Assembly: GCA_016703665.1 (NCBI GenBank)
Contig: JADJBS010000020.1
Location: 1,046,001 to 1,110,000 of the forward strand
Direction: 5' to 3'
Length of the DNA stretch: 64,000 nt
Origin: Candidatus Defluviibacillus avedoerensis
GTDB taxonomy: Bacteria; Pseudomonadota; Gammaproteobacteria; Burkholderiales; Burkholderiaceae_C
The translations under genes were made by a program, and so were the position numbers. Positions within the stretch are counted from its first letter, which is position 1, and the number at the start of each line of letters is the position of its first letter. The notes beneath the pieces are model-generated. The model had not been told where the DNA came from. It saw only the letters and a list, made by a program, of their open reading frames with translations, and ran no database searches. Below, piece by piece: positions 35,498-43,735 of the stretch.

Positions 35498-36597
35498 GGC
35501 TTTGCCCCTGCAACAGGAACAGATGCAGCAGCCTGCGCAACAGGCACCGGGCCGGAAACACCCAGTGCAGGGCTTGGTGAGACGGAGCCCAAATAAAAGT
35601 CAATGGTGAAGTTGTCTTTTGTAGAAGCGTTTGCGCGCGCAGCAGGCACAGGTGCTTTCACCTCTTTCAGACCAGGTTCAGAACTCAGCCGTTGCATCAA
35701 GGACGCGGCATTGGGTGTCTGACCATATAAACTGACCTTAGCCCCTTGAACACTGATGCTGAACAGACTGGTTTCGTCAGAAAGCAGGTCTGTCATATGA
35801 CTCAAGACTGGCAAGGCATTGACTGAATCGCCGGTCAGTTCTTGAAGCGCTTTGATGGACTCTCCCAATCGATGCAAGGTTTCTTTCTTTTTCAATTCAT
35901 CGCGCGTTTTTTCGCGCAGCATATCAAAGGCTGCTGTCGCTTCAACGGCACGGAATCGCTGTTGAACCGTCGGGGTCAGCGCCAAACACCCACCTAAAAT
36001 GAAAACCATCACAAGTAGAACAAAATTAGCTCTGCGCTGCCGCCCCACGATCTCCCTGATCACGCCATCACCTGCACCGGGCAGCACAACCGGAGCCCCT
36101 TCGCGCTGCATAGCCCACATCAGAGGAGGCTTGCTGTCAGTGCTGGACAAGGCTTGAAGATGCTGCTCAATTTGCTTTCGCGAAGCCATGCACAGGCTCA
36201 CAGTGGAACTGCCTCGTACTCGCACTGGCGCGCCGTAGCCCCAAACAAGGTCTTCAGACATAAACGGACTCACAGCCCGCGCCTCGAGTGACAACGCCTC
36301 CTGAATTTCAATGCTGGACAAGCTTGGCACGTCAATTGAACGCCATAATAAAAGCGAGTCAGGCACTTCTACTGCAACATACTGTGTTGCGGTGGGACGG
36401 GAAGCATCGCGTCTAAACAGATGGCCATCCCCTACCCAGAAAGAAACGTCGCCCTTTGCGTCCGTCAATTTCACGGAAACATTGGGACTGAGCCAAGACA
36501 GGAGAGGTCCTGTCAGTATTTGACGCAAGGCATGGCTAAGCGCTCGCCATAAGTTGGAGGGCCTGTTGCTCAGGCCCGCGGAAGTTGCATTCGTCAC
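35494..36597 (-). CDS. gspL: Type II secretion protein GspL (PilN-domain)
   Basis: The frame is open from 36678, inside gspK, but the GTG at 36597 (VTNATSAGLSN), 10 bases after the gspK stop, is the likelier start; this gives 367 residues. The N-terminal half is a cytoplasmic actin-like domain (segment ALSLEARAVSPF near residue 100), followed by one membrane span near 215-240 (NFVLLVMVFILGGCLAL) and a PilN-like periplasmic domain with a coiled helix. A Pro/Ala/Val-rich tail ends the protein. GspL couples the GspE ATPase to GspM. Confidence 0.83.
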   Translation of the reverse strand: MTNATSAGLSNRPSNLWRALSHALRQILTGPLLSWLSPNVSVKLTDAKGDVSFWVGDGHLFRRDASRPTATQYVAVEVPDSLLLWRSIDVPSLSSIEIQEALSLEARAVSPFMSEDLVWGYGAPVRVRGSSTVSLCMASRKQIEQHLQALSSTDSKPPLMWAMQREGAPVVLPGAGDGVIREIVGRQRRANFVLLVMVFILGGCLALTPTVQQRFRAVEATAAFDMLREKTRDELKKKETLHRLGESIKALQELTGDSVNALPVLSHMTDLLSDETSLFSISVQGAKVSLYGQTPNAASLMQRLSSEPGLKEVKAPVPAARANASTKDNFTIDFYLGSVSPSPALGVSGPVPVAQAAASVPVAGAKP

Positions 36598-36607
36598 GGC
36601 TTTGATA

Positions 36608-37468
36608 TTAACGGCGCATTTGCGCAGAGACTTCCAATCTTTGATCCACACCAAAGGTTCGCCATGGCAAAGCACCACGGATGCCAGGATTCAGGTCCAC
36701 ACTCCTGCTGACAACCAAGTTACTGCCGTCCGGCAAACCCACCACTGCGTCCAATTTGATTTTTTGGCTTGGGCCTGACTCGAGGAAGTTGGCTGTCAAA
36801 CCCGTGAAATCAATGCCCACAAGACCTGCATCACGCTTGGCGCTCAATTGTGTTGCCAATTGCGCATTGCCTTCCGCAAGAACCAGCAAAACATCTTGCT
36901 TTGCCGCAAGGGGATTCACGCGCCCAGAACCCATCACATCGGATGTGAGAAGCGGTTTCAGTTTAGCATAGACGTCGTAAGTAACCCAGGGCACGTTCAG
37001 CAACTCTTCCAAGGCCTCGAACCCAATTGGAACGCCTCGCGCGTCGAGAGTTGATCGCTGCTTCACGATGGTTGAGGCCATGATTTCAGCAGTGCTTTTT
37101 TCCACTTGAGCGCCAATGACCAAGGTAGAAATCAACAGCTCTTTGGGTGCATTGTTCAGGCTGATGAGCCCATTGAGCGGTTGAATGGTGACTGGCAAGC
37201 TCGCGCCGTCGTATGACCAAACTGCTTCAATCAGTCGATCCACCGGTACTTGACGGGCTTTGATATTTTGTAATGCAAGCTGAATGCCAGCCTCGCCCAT
37301 CGCCCTGGCTTTCAATGACTGCACAGAAACACCAACTTTCTGCGCTTCCTTTCGTGATACATGGACCAACCCCAGCGCCATCACGCTAAGTGCCGCGACC
37401 ATCCACAAGACAGCGACAAGGGCAATGCCATGGTGCGCTGACCGTCGCCCTGGACTCATTGCTGTCAT
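36608..37468 (-). CDS. gspK: Type II secretion minor pseudopilin GspK
   Basis: A 286-residue large minor pseudopilin starting at ATG 37468, whose ATGA overlaps the gspJ stop. The prepilin cleavage region is RRSAHHG-IALVAVLW; as is usual for GspK, the glutamate at position +5 of the mature protein is absent. The globular domain contains a helix-hairpin-helix-like GspK region (SLNNAPKELLIST, then EALEELLNV). It caps the pseudopilus tip with GspI and GspJ. Confidence 0.88.
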   Translation of the reverse strand: MTAMSPGRRSAHHGIALVAVLWMVAALSVMALGLVHVSRKEAQKVGVSVQSLKARAMGEAGIQLALQNIKARQVPVDRLIEAVWSYDGASLPVTIQPLNGLISLNNAPKELLISTLVIGAQVEKSTAEIMASTIVKQRSTLDARGVPIGFEALEELLNVPWVTYDVYAKLKPLLTSDVMGSGRVNPLAAKQDVLLVLAEGNAQLATQLSAKRDAGLVGIDFTGLTANFLESGPSQKIKLDAVVGLPDGSNLVVSRSVDLNPGIRGALPWRTFGVDQRLEVSAQMRR

Positions 37469-38163
37469 TGAACAGCACCACCGCCAAAGGTGGCAACGCC
37501 ACTGCCAGCAGACGCCCCCTGAGGCATTAATCGCAGCGGTACGCTTACCGGGGGCCACTCAACCGAACTCGTTATGACGCCAATCCGTACAGCATCAGGC
37601 ATGCGGTCCTTGCTGTCCCAAGTCGCCTTCCAGACAGAAGGAACTTCAGACCGATCTTCATATTCAACTGAGAATTGCTGAACATCGTTGACAAGTATCC
37701 GCGAGTCAGCTTGTGACCAGTTTAGTGCCCCAGAACGCCCCGAAAAAGGCAGAAATCTCGCCATCAATACAGTTCTTGACCGCAATCCAGGCAGATCGCC
37801 GACGGGTTCAAGGGCAAGCCTGAAAAAGTAACGCCCGCCCGCGCCTTCACGTGCGGGCATGACGCCCAGCCATGCAATAGACTGTGGCAAGCCTTCAAAT
37901 TGAATTGAAGGTTTGCCATCGGCTCCCAAAACCTCTGACCGCCTTGCTGAAACCCGCCCCAGTGTTGCCCGAATGAATCCGGTTCCAACCCAAAACTCAT
38001 CCATTGTTGCCAGACGCTGATCAACTCTTGCTTGCGTTTGCCCCATGCCTCGGAGCGCACCGATCATGGCAAGCATGACGATGGACATCAGCGCCATCAC
38101 AACAAGCAGTTCAACCAAAGTAAAACCGGCCTGGTGCGATGGCAATGCCATTTTCTTGCTCAT
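37465..38163 (-). CDS. gspJ: Type II secretion minor pseudopilin GspJ
   Basis: A 232-residue protein from ATG 38163 (MSKKMALPSHQAG) with a class III signal, cleavage G-FTLVELLVVMALM, including Glu at +5. The C-terminal domain is the beta-rich GspJ fold (about 60-225). The ATGA overlap with the gspI stop supports this start; the frame runs on upstream without similarity. Confidence 0.87.
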   Translation of the reverse strand: MSKKMALPSHQAGFTLVELLVVMALMSIVMLAMIGALRGMGQTQARVDQRLATMDEFWVGTGFIRATLGRVSARRSEVLGADGKPSIQFEGLPQSIAWLGVMPAREGAGGRYFFRLALEPVGDLPGLRSRTVLMARFLPFSGRSGALNWSQADSRILVNDVQQFSVEYEDRSEVPSVWKATWDSKDRMPDAVRIGVITSSVEWPPVSVPLRLMPQGASAGSGVATFGGGAVQ

Positions 38164-38612
38164 CGCCCCCCCGTCACTGGGACAGCTTTTCGCTGAGGTC
38201 GCAAAGTTTTGAGACTGACTTCTCGCAATTGATTGCCATTTTTCCATGAGACTGTGATTTGCAGTTCATGCAACGGCACTGCGAGCGGGTACTCCCTTTC
38301 GATGCCACCCAAGTAACGCACACTTTGAACCTGCCACTGCATCCCACCCGTTTCACCAGACTCATTCCAACCTTCTTCTGACACGAAGTCGCGCGAGTCC
38401 AGAAGAGTTTCCACCAAACTCACCGCACGCTGTTTTTCATCAACCTGAACAATGGTCTTAACGCTTCCTCCACTGATCCGATAAATCATGGCAAACGACA
38501 TGGCCATGATTGAAAAAGCCACCAATAACTCCAATAGTGAGAGCCCAGTTTGGCGCTTCAGCAATTTTTGCGCCTTGCACGCGTTTTCTCGATGGAGTAG
38601 ACGAGAGATCAC
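38160..38612 (-). CDS. gspI: Type II secretion minor pseudopilin GspI
   Basis: A 150-residue pseudopilin with cleavage site G-LSLLELLVAFSIMAM at about residue 23 (Glu at +5) and a compact domain with the ETLLDSRDF and GMQWQVQSV segments typical of GspI. It starts 12 bases after gspH stops. It nucleates the pseudopilus tip. Confidence 0.88.
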   Translation of the reverse strand: MISRLLHRENACKAQKLLKRQTGLSLLELLVAFSIMAMSFAMIYRISGGSVKTIVQVDEKQRAVSLVETLLDSRDFVSEEGWNESGETGGMQWQVQSVRYLGGIEREYPLAVPLHELQITVSWKNGNQLREVSLKTLRPQRKAVPVTGGR

Positions 38613-38624
38613 AGCACCAAGCTT

Positions 38625-39101
38625 TCAGTGATTCAACGGTTCCTGGCTCACTTGTCCTGAAAGCCAGTCAACCTTAATGCGCACCCCGCCACCTTGTGGA
38701 CGAAAAACCTCCAGATTTCCACCGGTTGCCCCCCCTTGCGGCAAGAACCGTATCGAAGCCACCCCATTGGGGTCAAGTTCCTTGTCAGCTACTGTGGCCC
38801 GAATTTCAATCCCGTCTGCAAACCTCTTGAACTCTTTCCCTTCTATGCCGAACTGGCGGCTCTTCAAATCGACACTGAAACGGACCTCGCGCCTTTCCAT
38901 TGACGCGCGGTACCGTGCATCTCGCATTTCAGCAATCACCGCCCTCAATGTATCTTTGTAACGCACACTGTCCTGCAATCTGCCAAATGAGCCTGGCACC
39001 ACAGCAATCAGCAAGCCCATGATGGCAAAAACCACCAGCAATTCGACCAGAGTAAAACCGTGGTTCCGCTGCGGGCGGTTATGGGGCGGAAATGAGCGCA
39101 A
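38625..39101 (-). CDS. gspH: Type II secretion minor pseudopilin GspH
   Basis: A 158-residue pseudopilin with a class III signal, cleavage G-FTLVELLVVFAIMGL at about residue 15. The remainder is the GspH fold, including IAEMRDARYRASMERREV and a C-terminal beta-rich part. It lies six bases downstream of gspG. Confidence 0.88.
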   Translation of the reverse strand: MRSFPPHNRPQRNHGFTLVELLVVFAIMGLLIAVVPGSFGRLQDSVRYKDTLRAVIAEMRDARYRASMERREVRFSVDLKSRQFGIEGKEFKRFADGIEIRATVADKELDPNGVASIRFLPQGGATGGNLEVFRPQGGGVRIKVDWLSGQVSQEPLNH

Positions 39102-39107
39102 CGCCGT

Positions 39108-39538
39108 CTATTGTTTATTTTTTATGTCAGCGTTTTCACCTTCACCGCCAACAGAACCATCTGCACCGAGTGAGATGATCTCGATCGCTCCGTTTGCGCT
39201 CGTACCCTGGTACTTGAATGGTTTGCCCCAAGGATCGGCGGGAACGCCCCCCTTCATATAGGGCCCCGCCCAACCCATTGCGCTGGCTGGCTTGGTAGAC
39301 AGCGCCTCGAGACCTTCTTCGGTAGTCGGGAATCTGCCTACGTCCAGTTTGAAGACTTCAAGGGATTTTTCGATTTCCGAAATCTGCAAGGCAGCCGCCT
39401 TGGTCTTAGATTTGCCCAGGAGTCAAACACTTTGGGGCCAACCAGGCCTGCCAGCAAGGTCAAGATCGCCATGACGACCAGCAGTTCGATCAAGGTAAAG
39501 CCGTGGTTCTTTCGCGAGGGATGTTTGATTTGTTGCAT
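39108..39538 (-). CDS. gspG: Type II secretion major pseudopilin GspG (frameshifted)
   Basis: About 143 residues when corrected, a normal length for GspG. From ATG 39538 it reads MQQIKHPSRKNHG-FTLIELL and on to GPKVFDS, then slips; the proper continuation is KSKTKAAALQISEIEKSLEV, then LDVGRFPTTEEGLEAL and YMKGGVPADPWGKPFKYQ (calcium-binding loop region) to the stop at 39108. One extra G next to 39419-39420 rejoins the frames (FDSLGKSKTKAA). GspG is the main pseudopilus subunit and indispensable for the system, so a sequencing error is more likely than an inactive gene. Confidence 0.88.
39415..39420 (-). other. Probable one-base deletion inside gspG
   Basis: The plus strand reads CCCAGG-AGTC where CCCAGGGAGTC would restore the GspG frame across a universally conserved part of the protein. 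Confidence 0.8.
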
Positions 39539-39563
39539 AGTCAGAATTCTTGGAAAAACGGGG

Positions 39564-40811
39564 TCAGACAGCCAGATCATTGACGGACAGGATCCCCAGC
39601 AAAATGGACACAATGATACTGGCGACGACCAGCCCCAACACCAGAATCAGGGCAGGCTCCAGCAGCGTGAGCCCGCGCTTGATGCCAATCTCAACCTCGC
39701 GATTGAGGATATTGGCCAGTTCCAGCATCATGGGGCCAATGCGACCTGTTTCTTCACCTACTCTGATCAGGTTGATCGCCATGGGTTCAAAAATTTGCGT
39801 TTTACGCATTCCTTCCACGATTTTGCCGCCTTCTTTGACATACGGCGCTACTTGCAGAAGTGACTGTCTGAGCACACCATTGCCCACGGTTTCGGTCGCA
39901 ATGTGCAAGGCCGTCAACATGGGAACTCCATTGCCAAGCAGCGTACCTAGGGATCTTGAAAACAGTGTTAGCTCATATTTTTGTAGCAAATTTCCTAATA
40001 CTGGCATACCAAGAGCTGTTTTTTGCCACCACATTTTCCCTTTGGGCGACTTCAGCCAGCGCATACCCAACCAGATCAGCGCCGCGACGACAATCCCGAT
40101 GATCAAGCCGTAGTCTTTAAAACCGTGCCCGGCCATCATGACAATCTGGGTCGGCAGGGGCAAGGCGTCACCCATGTCAGTGAAAAGTTTTTCAAACTGC
40201 GGTACCACAAAGCCCAACATCGCGATCACGGAAAGCACGGCCACTCCGAGCAAAATGGCAGGGTACATGGTGGCCGACACCGCGCTTTCGCGCAGGGCGC
40301 GCAGGCGCTCCATGTGTTCGACCAGGCGAACCAGCACGGCCGACATTTGTCCGCTGGCCTCGCCCGAGCGGATCATGTTGATGTAGAAGTCCCCAAACAA
40401 GGCTTGGTCCTTGGCCAGGGCTTTGCTAAAGGTCATACCACTTTTGACATCGTCCAGAAGCACTTGCTGCATGGCGCTAACGCTGGGCTTCTGACTCATG
40501 TCAATCAAGACGCGCAAGGCATTGTCCAGCGGCAAACCAGCCTTGAGCATGATGGACAGTTCCGACGTCATGGCCAGCACGTCGGCCTGATTAACTGGGC
40601 CTTTGGCCTGTCGCGGTTTGGCAGTCGTACGACCAGTCGTTGCAGAAGAAACCAAAGCTATCGCACTGGCGCTAGCTGCATCCTCTATTTTCAAAGGAGT
40701 AAGCCCACGCTCACGCAGTGCCTTCATGGCGCCACTCAGGCTGGGAGCTTCGATGCGCCCCTGGCTGACTTGCCCCCTGCCATCGGCCGCCCGCCAGACA
40801 AACTCAGCCAT
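39564..40811 (-). CDS. gspF: Type II secretion inner-membrane platform protein GspF
   Basis: A 415-residue polytopic protein starting MAEFVWRAADGRGQVSQGRIEA. Two GspF domains (about 75-200 and 275-400) each end in membrane helices near 180-215, 225-245 and 385-410. The FYINMIRSGEASGQM and INLIRVGEETGRIG motifs mark the two repeats. It starts 8 bases inside the end of gspE, showing coupling. Confidence 0.95.
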   Translation of the reverse strand: MAEFVWRAADGRGQVSQGRIEAPSLSGAMKALRERGLTPLKIEDAASASAIALVSSATTGRTTAKPRQAKGPVNQADVLAMTSELSIMLKAGLPLDNALRVLIDMSQKPSVSAMQQVLLDDVKSGMTFSKALAKDQALFGDFYINMIRSGEASGQMSAVLVRLVEHMERLRALRESAVSATMYPAILLGVAVLSVIAMLGFVVPQFEKLFTDMGDALPLPTQIVMMAGHGFKDYGLIIGIVVAALIWLGMRWLKSPKGKMWWQKTALGMPVLGNLLQKYELTLFSRSLGTLLGNGVPMLTALHIATETVGNGVLRQSLLQVAPYVKEGGKIVEGMRKTQIFEPMAINLIRVGEETGRIGPMMLELANILNREVEIGIKRGLTLLEPALILVLGLVVASIIVSILLGILSVNDLAV

Positions 40812-42528
40812 CGTTCTGGTCCTGGGTGACGCGCAACAGTTCGTCCAGACTGGTCACGCCTGCTGCCACTTTGCGCAACCCGTCTTGGTAAAGGGACAGC
40901 ATGCCTGACTTGGCGGCCAGCGCATTCAGGCGGCTGGCGTCTTCGCCAGCCACAATGGCGCGACGCATGGGCTCATCAAGTACCATCAGTTCGTGAATGC
41001 CGCTACGCCCCTGGTAGCCCGTATCACGGCAGTGCTCGCAGCCTTTGGCGCTGTAGACCGCGTTGCCTGGCGCCAGAAACTGCCCCAGGCCAGTGCTCGT
41101 CAACACCTCGTCTGACGGCTGATATCCCTCTTTGCAATGGGGGCACAGCACCCGGACCAGGCGCTGCGCCAGCACGCCATTGACCGAGGACGTGATGAGG
41201 TAGCCTTCCACCCCCATATCCTTCATACGGATCACGGCACCCGCTGCGGTGTTGGTGTGAAGAGTGGACAAGACCAAATGGCCCGTAAGCGCTGATTGGA
41301 CCGCAATCTGCGCGGTTTCGCCGTCGCGCATTTCACCGATCATGATGATGTCCGGGTCCTGGCGCAGGATGGACCGCAACGCATTGGCAAACGTCAGGTT
41401 GATCTGGGCATGCACCTGGATCTGGTTGATGCCTTCTAGCTGGTATTCGACCGGATCTTCAACCGTGATGATTTTCTGGGCCTCTGCATCCAGCTTGGAC
41501 AACGCGGCATACAGGGTGGTGGTTTTGCCCGAGCCTGTGGGGCCAGTCACCAGCAAAATGCCATGGGGTTTGGCGAGCAGGTGGTTGAACTTTTCAAGCG
41601 TGTCAGATGCAAAGCCCATTTTTTCCAGGCTGAAGCGCACGCTGGCTCGGTCCAGCACCCGCATGACCACGCTTTCGCCGTGGACAGTGGGAACGGTGGA
41701 AACGCGCAAGTCCAGTTCGCGCCCTTTGACGCGGGTTTTGATGCGCCCGTCCTGAGGCAAACGCCTTTCTGCAATGTCGAGGTGAGCCAGCAGTTTGACG
41801 CGGGAATTGACAGCCGCGCTGTGCTTAGGTGGCACCACTTCACCCGGATGGATCACGCCGTCAACCCGGTAGCGCACATGCAGTCCGTCGTCAAACGGCT
41901 CCAGGTGAATGTCTGAGGCGCGCAGATCAATCACACGGCCAATGATGCTGTTCACCAGGCGAATGACAGGGGCCTCACTGGCCATGTCTTTCAAGTGCTC
42001 GACGAAATCGCCAGAATCAGCATCCTCGCCCTCACCACCTTCTGCATTACCCGCGTCTACGGGTTGTGCGAGGGCTTTCTCAATCTCGCTTTCGAGGCTG
42101 ATGTGAGGATACACTTCCAGGCCACTGGCCAGGCGTAGTGCCTTCAGGACAAAGGCATCCTGCGGTACTGCCATCGCCACATCCAGTCGTTTTTCTTCAA
42201 CCCGCAGCGGCAGCACGCTGTTTGCATGTAAAAACTCGGGCAGCAGGCCTTCTATCTCCAGCGCCAAGCCGGGGAAGTCCTCTGGTGCCACAAACGGCAC
42301 ACGGAGTTGCTCAGACAGCGCCCGGGCCACATCGATTTCAGACACCAGTCCCAGGCGGACCAGAACCCGGCCCAGCATGCTGCCCATTTCCTGCTGCGCG
42401 CCAATCGCACGGTCAAGGTCGCGCGCACTGAGCTTACCTGCACGTGTGAGCCACTCGCCCAGACGTACATGCACCAGGTGCGCCAGTGCCTCGGGTGGGG
42501 GGGCTGAGTTGGCCACTTCAATGGACAT
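40804..42528 (-). CDS. gspE: Type II secretion ATPase GspE
   Basis: A 574-residue assembly ATPase from ATG 42528. The N1E/N2E domains cover about residues 10-160. The ATPase core has Walker A GPTGSGKTT near 330, the Asp box, Walker B-like DPDIIMIGEMRD and the His box. The zinc-binding cysteines are CPHC and CEHC near 475 and 520. It powers pseudopilus assembly at the cytoplasmic face. First gene of the gspE-F-G-H-I-J-K-L-M-C-D cluster; its promoter would lie in the 92-base gap to the AEC transporter gene, where no clear consensus is visible. Confidence 0.95.
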   Translation of the reverse strand: MSIEVANSAPPPEALAHLVHVRLGEWLTRAGKLSARDLDRAIGAQQEMGSMLGRVLVRLGLVSEIDVARALSEQLRVPFVAPEDFPGLALEIEGLLPEFLHANSVLPLRVEEKRLDVAMAVPQDAFVLKALRLASGLEVYPHISLESEIEKALAQPVDAGNAEGGEGEDADSGDFVEHLKDMASEAPVIRLVNSIIGRVIDLRASDIHLEPFDDGLHVRYRVDGVIHPGEVVPPKHSAAVNSRVKLLAHLDIAERRLPQDGRIKTRVKGRELDLRVSTVPTVHGESVVMRVLDRASVRFSLEKMGFASDTLEKFNHLLAKPHGILLVTGPTGSGKTTTLYAALSKLDAEAQKIITVEDPVEYQLEGINQIQVHAQINLTFANALRSILRQDPDIIMIGEMRDGETAQIAVQSALTGHLVLSTLHTNTAAGAVIRMKDMGVEGYLITSSVNGVLAQRLVRVLCPHCKEGYQPSDEVLTSTGLGQFLAPGNAVYSAKGCEHCRDTGYQGRSGIHELMVLDEPMRRAIVAGEDASRLNALAAKSGMLSLYQDGLRKVAAGVTSLDELLRVTQDQNDG

Positions 42529-42620
42529 GGGCTTGTGCAATGCTGCTGATAGAAAGGGAATTTGTGTGGCGATTTTGCACTATCCCTTGACGGACTTGGC
42601 TGTCTTTGCGCCAAGACAGG

Positions 42621-43637
42621 CTATCGCAACACGCTGACTGCACCGGAAAAGGTCAGGAACGCCAGCGCCGTTGAGACCAGGATGATGCGTGCGATGCGGC
42701 CCGTGTCTGCCCCAAAACGTTCGGCCAGCAGGGAGACATTGCTGGCGCTGGGCAGGGCCGCCACCAACACCATCACCTTCAAGGCAAAGGGCGATATTTG
42801 CAAGCCTATTTGAACGGCGGCGATACCCACCAGAAGCACCAGGACGGGATGCAGCAGCAGTTTGAACAAGGCCACGGGCACGTAATCGCGCAGCGGAGCC
42901 AGCTGGCCGGGCTGCGGCAGGGTCTGTTTCAACCCCGCATCGGACGTCATCATCTGAGAGCGGGCCAGCACGGCGCCGATGGTAAAAAGCGCCACCGGAG
43001 ACGCCGCATCGGCCAGCAGGCCCACCGTTTGCAACACAGGCTTGGGCAACTCTATTTGCAGTGCAGATGAGAACCCACCGAGCGCGATGGCCCAAGGCAT
43101 GGGATTGGTGGCGACGCCTTTCAGCGCATTCTTGGCGGCCTCCCTGGGCGACATGCGGCGTGAATTGCCCCCGCCCTCGGCCCCGGTTGCGCCGTCCAGC
43201 CGGGACAGCGCGATGCAAAGCGATGACGTAATCACCAGGTCCACCAGGATCGTCACAATCGCCGGGCCTGCAGCTGCAGGCCCGAGCAGGGCCACCAGCA
43301 AGGGCACCCCCATGAACCCGGTATTGGGAAACGCTGCCACCAGCGCCCCAAAGGCAGCGTCGTTCCAGCCAATTCGACAGTTAAGGGTGACTGCCACCAC
43401 AAACCCCACCATCACCAGGGCACAAAACAGATAGGTGACAAACAACTCTGCATCCAGCAACTGTGCCAGAGGGGTGTTGGCCCCAAAGCGGTACAGCATG
43501 CACGGCAGGGCAAAAAACAGCACAAAACCGTTCAGCCCCGGAATGGCATCCAGCGGCAACATTCGGCGCCGAGCGGCAAGGTAACCACACAGCACCAAGG
43601 CGAAGAAAGGAAAGGTGACCAGCAAAATTTGCAACAC
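42621..43637 (-). CDS. AEC-family transporter (auxin efflux carrier type)
   Basis: A 338-residue inner-membrane protein of the AEC/BART fold with about ten membrane spans, starting at GTG 43637 (VLQILLVTFPFFALVLCGY). The frame extends upstream, but that part is not membrane-like and would overlap the divergent helicase region. The conserved AAFPNTGFMGVPL segment near residue 110 and LVAALPSASNVSLLAERF near 300 are typical. Bacterial members export or exchange organic acids such as malate or malonate; the substrate cannot be told here. Divergent from rep. Confidence 0.87.
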   Translation of the reverse strand: MLQILLVTFPFFALVLCGYLAARRRMLPLDAIPGLNGFVLFFALPCMLYRFGANTPLAQLLDAELFVTYLFCALVMVGFVVAVTLNCRIGWNDAAFGALVAAFPNTGFMGVPLLVALLGPAAAGPAIVTILVDLVITSSLCIALSRLDGATGAEGGGNSRRMSPREAAKNALKGVATNPMPWAIALGGFSSALQIELPKPVLQTVGLLADAASPVALFTIGAVLARSQMMTSDAGLKQTLPQPGQLAPLRDYVPVALFKLLLHPVLVLLVGIAAVQIGLQISPFALKVMVLVAALPSASNVSLLAERFGADTGRIARIILVSTALAFLTFSGAVSVLR

Positions 43638-43735
43638 GGGCGGTATTGTCTCAGCAAGACGGCCCCTATACTTTGCCCTCTCCTGAGCTCGCTCCAGCCC
43701 CCCTCTCCACCCACCCACACCACAACCAAGCAGAC

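Noticed and set aside
39432..39863. Plus-strand frames opposite gspF and gspG
   Set aside because: They are antisense to conserved T2SS genes and have no domain.
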